Assembly (NCBI GenBank): GCA_964608095.1
Contig: CAZSMK010000129.1
Coordinates: forward strand, 1-33,834
DNA: 33,834 nt
Direction of reading: 5' to 3'
DNA from: CAZSMK01 sp964608095
GTDB taxonomy: Bacteria > Sumerlaeota > Sumerlaeia > MWCT01 > JAGHBZ01
Position 1 is the stretch's first letter. Each line of letters starts with the position of its first letter. The position numbers and the translations under genes are program-made. The notes beneath the pieces are model-generated. The model did not search any database. It was not told the DNA's origin and saw only the letters and a program-made list of their open reading frames with translations. Of the stretch, positions 31,848 to 33,834 are shown piece by piece.

Positions 31848-33479
31848 TTACTCGGTTTCAACAGGATAAACAGGATTGTTCTTCTCGATGTCGAGTGGAG
31901 CGCCCCCGAGCCGGCAATAATCGAATCCCCAGTAGTAGTTGGATGAACGAGGATCCTTATCAATGGTTTCGAAGGTCAGGGTATGTTTTCCGGCGGAAAG
32001 CTCGACGGCGCCGAAGTCCATCAGCGCAGGTCGTACCACCGGTGCATACGCATTGAAAGCGGATATAAGGGTCTGTCCGTCAAGGGAGATTTTTACACGT
32101 CCGTAGTCGGGCGCTTGTGTCATGCTCATGACCATAGGTCCCGAGGAAGCCTCGTCCAGCTCGAACGTTACATGCACAAGGCTTCCCTTTATATTCGGTT
32201 GACAGAAGACATGGTCGCCGAACGACCATTGACGATCTTCGCGCTTGAACGTGCCCATGTCCTGAACGTGTGGATTTACCGCTGGATATGTCGTTGCAAT
32301 ATCCCAATATTGCGGTTCGATGATTTCGTCCGGAATAGGAAGCGGGCGATACGGCGAAACCCTCTTCGAAGCGGGCGGTAGAACCCCTCGAAGAGGAACC
32401 GGCTTCTCCATATACCAGTAAGCGACGGACGAATAGTTGTTGTTCCATCCATCTTTGCGGGTGTTGTCGAATCCGTTCGCGCCGTGTTCGATTTCGACTC
32501 GCAACGAGCGCCGAAAACTTACCGGATTCTCGATATGGTACCGATAGACATTCCAGTAATTATCGGGCGGGTGTTCTTGCAATTCGCGGTACGGCATACC
32601 GAAATATTCGTTGAAAAAAGTTTCACCGTAACACCATGCGCCGCAGAAATAATCTTCCGAGCCGGTTCCCCAGAGCGACGGGATGGTCTCGCCGTCAATG
32701 GTAAAGATATCGTCGCCTTCACCCCACCAGCCCCACACCTGGGTGTGAATCGACAGGTTCACTCCGACATAATGTCCTCTGGCGCCGCCGGTATCGAGTA
32801 TCAGGTATGGTTCGCCTTCGGGACATGGAAACTCCTGCCGGTACTGGGCGTGTAAATATGCGGCTTTGTACGGCATCGACTTCAATTTGCGCCAGTCGAT
32901 ATAAAAGTACAACGAATCCACCGGTAGCCGGCTCTGGTTGGCTATCTCGATACGACAGGATTTACGAAACGGCATAGGCCAGAAACTGTTCATCCCGCCT
33001 TTGGTGCCGATTGCCTGAACTGCGTTGTTGAAGTAGTACATCTTCCCGTGACCCAACCCGAAGAAGTCGCCTAAAGGAGTCTCTACAGAGGGGAAGTGAT
33101 TTCCATCGTAATATACGCGCAAGACCAATGTTCGTAAATAATCGTCATCCTCGGTGTTAACCGTCATCCAGATATGCGTAACCTCGCCGGGACCCGTAAG
33201 AGCGGCGATAGTCATCGTCTTCTCCGGGGGGATACGCATAAAATCCCGATTACCTTCCCTGTCCTCGCTCGAGACACGTGCTGCTTTGTAGTCTTTCAGG
33301 ACGGCGAGATTCGAGACGGAGCTCGAGACCGTTTGAGGGTACCCCGCTGCGTAGCCGGGTAGGAACGGCATTCTACACGCCGTGTTGAGGGACAGGGCAA
33401 TTAGAATGACACCGGTGGAAAAAAGGCGGACAACGGCCGACGCCTTGATTGTACGAAACCAAAGGATAAGATAAAACAT
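31848..33479 (-). CDS. DUF2961 (GH172-like) exported protein
   Basis: 543 residues from ATG 33479 (MFYLILWFRT), with GAGGAG 11 bases upstream. An in-frame TTG at 33542 would add 21 residues but has no good site. A hydrophobic stretch at about residues 14-34 ends at Cys35 (LNTAC), so it is a signal peptide or a poor lipobox. The DUF2961 core (about 95-400) is recognisable from GEVTHIWMTVNT, FPSVETPLGDFFGLGHG, FWPMPFRKSCRIEIAN, the acidic GEGDDIFTIDGE and WGTGSEDYFCGAWCYG. This fold founds GH172, which includes difructose-anhydride-forming enzymes and D-arabinofuranosidases. A C-terminal jelly-roll-like module (about 420-540, VTFELDEASSGPMV, YYWGFDYCRLGG) follows. It probably acts on a furanose-containing glycan outside the cytoplasm. 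It stands alone. Confidence 0.87.
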   Translation of the reverse strand: MFYLILWFRTIKASAVVRLFSTGVILIALSLNTACRMPFLPGYAAGYPQTVSSSVSNLAVLKDYKAARVSSEDREGNRDFMRIPPEKTMTIAALTGPGEVTHIWMTVNTEDDDYLRTLVLRVYYDGNHFPSVETPLGDFFGLGHGKMYYFNNAVQAIGTKGGMNSFWPMPFRKSCRIEIANQSRLPVDSLYFYIDWRKLKSMPYKAAYLHAQYRQEFPCPEGEPYLILDTGGARGHYVGVNLSIHTQVWGWWGEGDDIFTIDGETIPSLWGTGSEDYFCGAWCYGETFFNEYFGMPYRELQEHPPDNYWNVYRYHIENPVSFRRSLRVEIEHGANGFDNTRKDGWNNNYSSVAYWYMEKPVPLRGVLPPASKRVSPYRPLPIPDEIIEPQYWDIATTYPAVNPHVQDMGTFKREDRQWSFGDHVFCQPNIKGSLVHVTFELDEASSGPMVMSMTQAPDYGRVKISLDGQTLISAFNAYAPVVRPALMDFGAVELSAGKHTLTFETIDKDPRSSNYYWGFDYCRLGGAPLDIEKNNPVYPVETE

Positions 33480-33718
33480 AAGAAATAGTTCTCCTCTCCA
33501 CAAGATAGATGATATTTCAAAACGAAAGAAAAAATTTCGCAACCCAAAAAAACGGGATCAGTCCTTTATATTTCACTTTTCTTAGTATGCTATGAGCGAA
33601 GACACGCGTACAAAGAACAGGTCAGCGAAGCATCACCGCGCATGAGGCTTTTCAATCTTTTTCTTTAGCTATCCTTCCCGTAGCGGACGGGGAACCCAGC
33701 CCTTCCTTGTCGATTTAA

Positions 33719-33750
33719 AGTAGGATAAGCGTCCCCGCTTGTCCCCTACT
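33719..33750 (+). repeat. Dispersed hairpin repeat, copy 2
   Basis: A near-perfect inverted repeat: AGTAGG and ATAAGCG, loop TCCC, CGCTTGT, a CC bulge, and CCTACT. The inner stem GGATAAGCG/CGCTTGTCC pairs over nine bases with one G-T. It shares GTAGGATAAGC and CCCCGCTTGTC with copy 1. Confidence 0.8.
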
Positions 33751-33788
33751 ATCATAACAATTTCCGATACTACTAACGATCTAAGGCT

Positions 33789-33834
33789 GACAACCGAGAC
33801 GGTTGTCCTACAATACTGTAGGATAAGCGTCCTC
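33789..33834. repeat. Inverted pair of hairpin repeats at the window edge
   Basis: A minus-strand unit at 33789-33811 (GACAACCG, loop AGA, CGGTTGTC, then CTAC) is followed by a plus-strand unit starting GTAGGATAAGCG at 33818 and cut by the window edge. Their facing ends form a further perfect hairpin, TCCTACA/TGTAGGA around ATAC (33806-33823). The first unit, read in reverse, has the same plan as the GTAGGATAAGC copies with the stem bases changed in compensating pairs. Confidence 0.75.

Larger units (their letters stand above)
33480..33834. other. Gene-free end of window with hairpin repeats
   Basis: No supported gene in these 355 bases. The first part is the leader of the DUF2961 gene. From about 33675 there is a GC-rich run (CGTAGCGGACGGGGAACCC) and then a cluster of hairpin repeats to the edge. 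No tRNA, transposase or phage gene is visible. Confidence 0.6.

Overview
The window comes from a Gram-negative bacterium, probably from an uncultivated phylum. It carries two enzymes of Kdo (inner-core LPS sugar) synthesis, several genes with Sec signal peptides, and large extracytoplasmic proteins (a C25-type protease, a phosphoesterase fused to a PQQ propeller, a DUF2961 protein). Base composition looks close to 50 % GC throughout, and I see no phage, IS or plasmid genes. The gene mix would fit lineages such as Sumerlaeota, Hydrogenedentota or Abyssubacteria, but that is a guess from memory of gene content, not a placement.

Layout. (1) 182-3871, + strand: two glycosyltransferases overlapping by ATGA, then a KtrB-type K+ channel subunit. 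(2) 8048-3928, - strand: a DUF917 (S-methyl-thiohydantoin desulfurase family) protein, a GH3 glycosidase without a signal peptide, and an AroM family protein, arranged like one operon. (3) 8313-11505, + strand: a secreted metallophosphoesterase/PQQ-propeller protein and an exported TPR protein. (4) 13396-11523, - strand: a CoA-acylating aldehyde dehydrogenase with a microcompartment-type N-terminal tag, then an FxsA-like membrane protein. (5) 13541-19062, + strand: a 26-codon leader ORF and a 1811-residue gingipain-like protein. (6) 19063-19527: a non-coding stretch with decayed simple repeats and a hairpin repeat. (7) 22214-19528, - strand: kdsA, kdsD and a glycerophosphodiester phosphodiesterase. 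(8) 22350-31793, + strand: a polyprenyl-phosphate-type glycosyltransferase, asnB, tlyA, nadK, a large TPR protein, an M20 amidohydrolase and a second polyprenyl-phosphate-type glycosyltransferase, with overlapping or closely spaced genes. (9) 33479-31848, - strand: a DUF2961/GH172-like exported protein, followed by an intergenic cluster of hairpin repeats that runs off the window.

How the parts fit. Much of the window serves the cell envelope: Kdo synthesis, four glycosyltransferases, exported TPR scaffolds, secreted hydrolases and a surface protease-like protein. The tlyA-nadK pair is housekeeping. The aldehyde dehydrogenase implies a bacterial microcompartment encoded elsewhere, because no shell gene is in view. 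The least explained pieces are the DUF917-GH3-AroM operon, the leader ORF in front of the giant C25 protein, the dispersed GTAGGAYAAGC hairpin family, and a strong excess of the hexamer CTCGAG across all genes. I found no single locus that I can defend as a wholly new defence or biosynthetic system.
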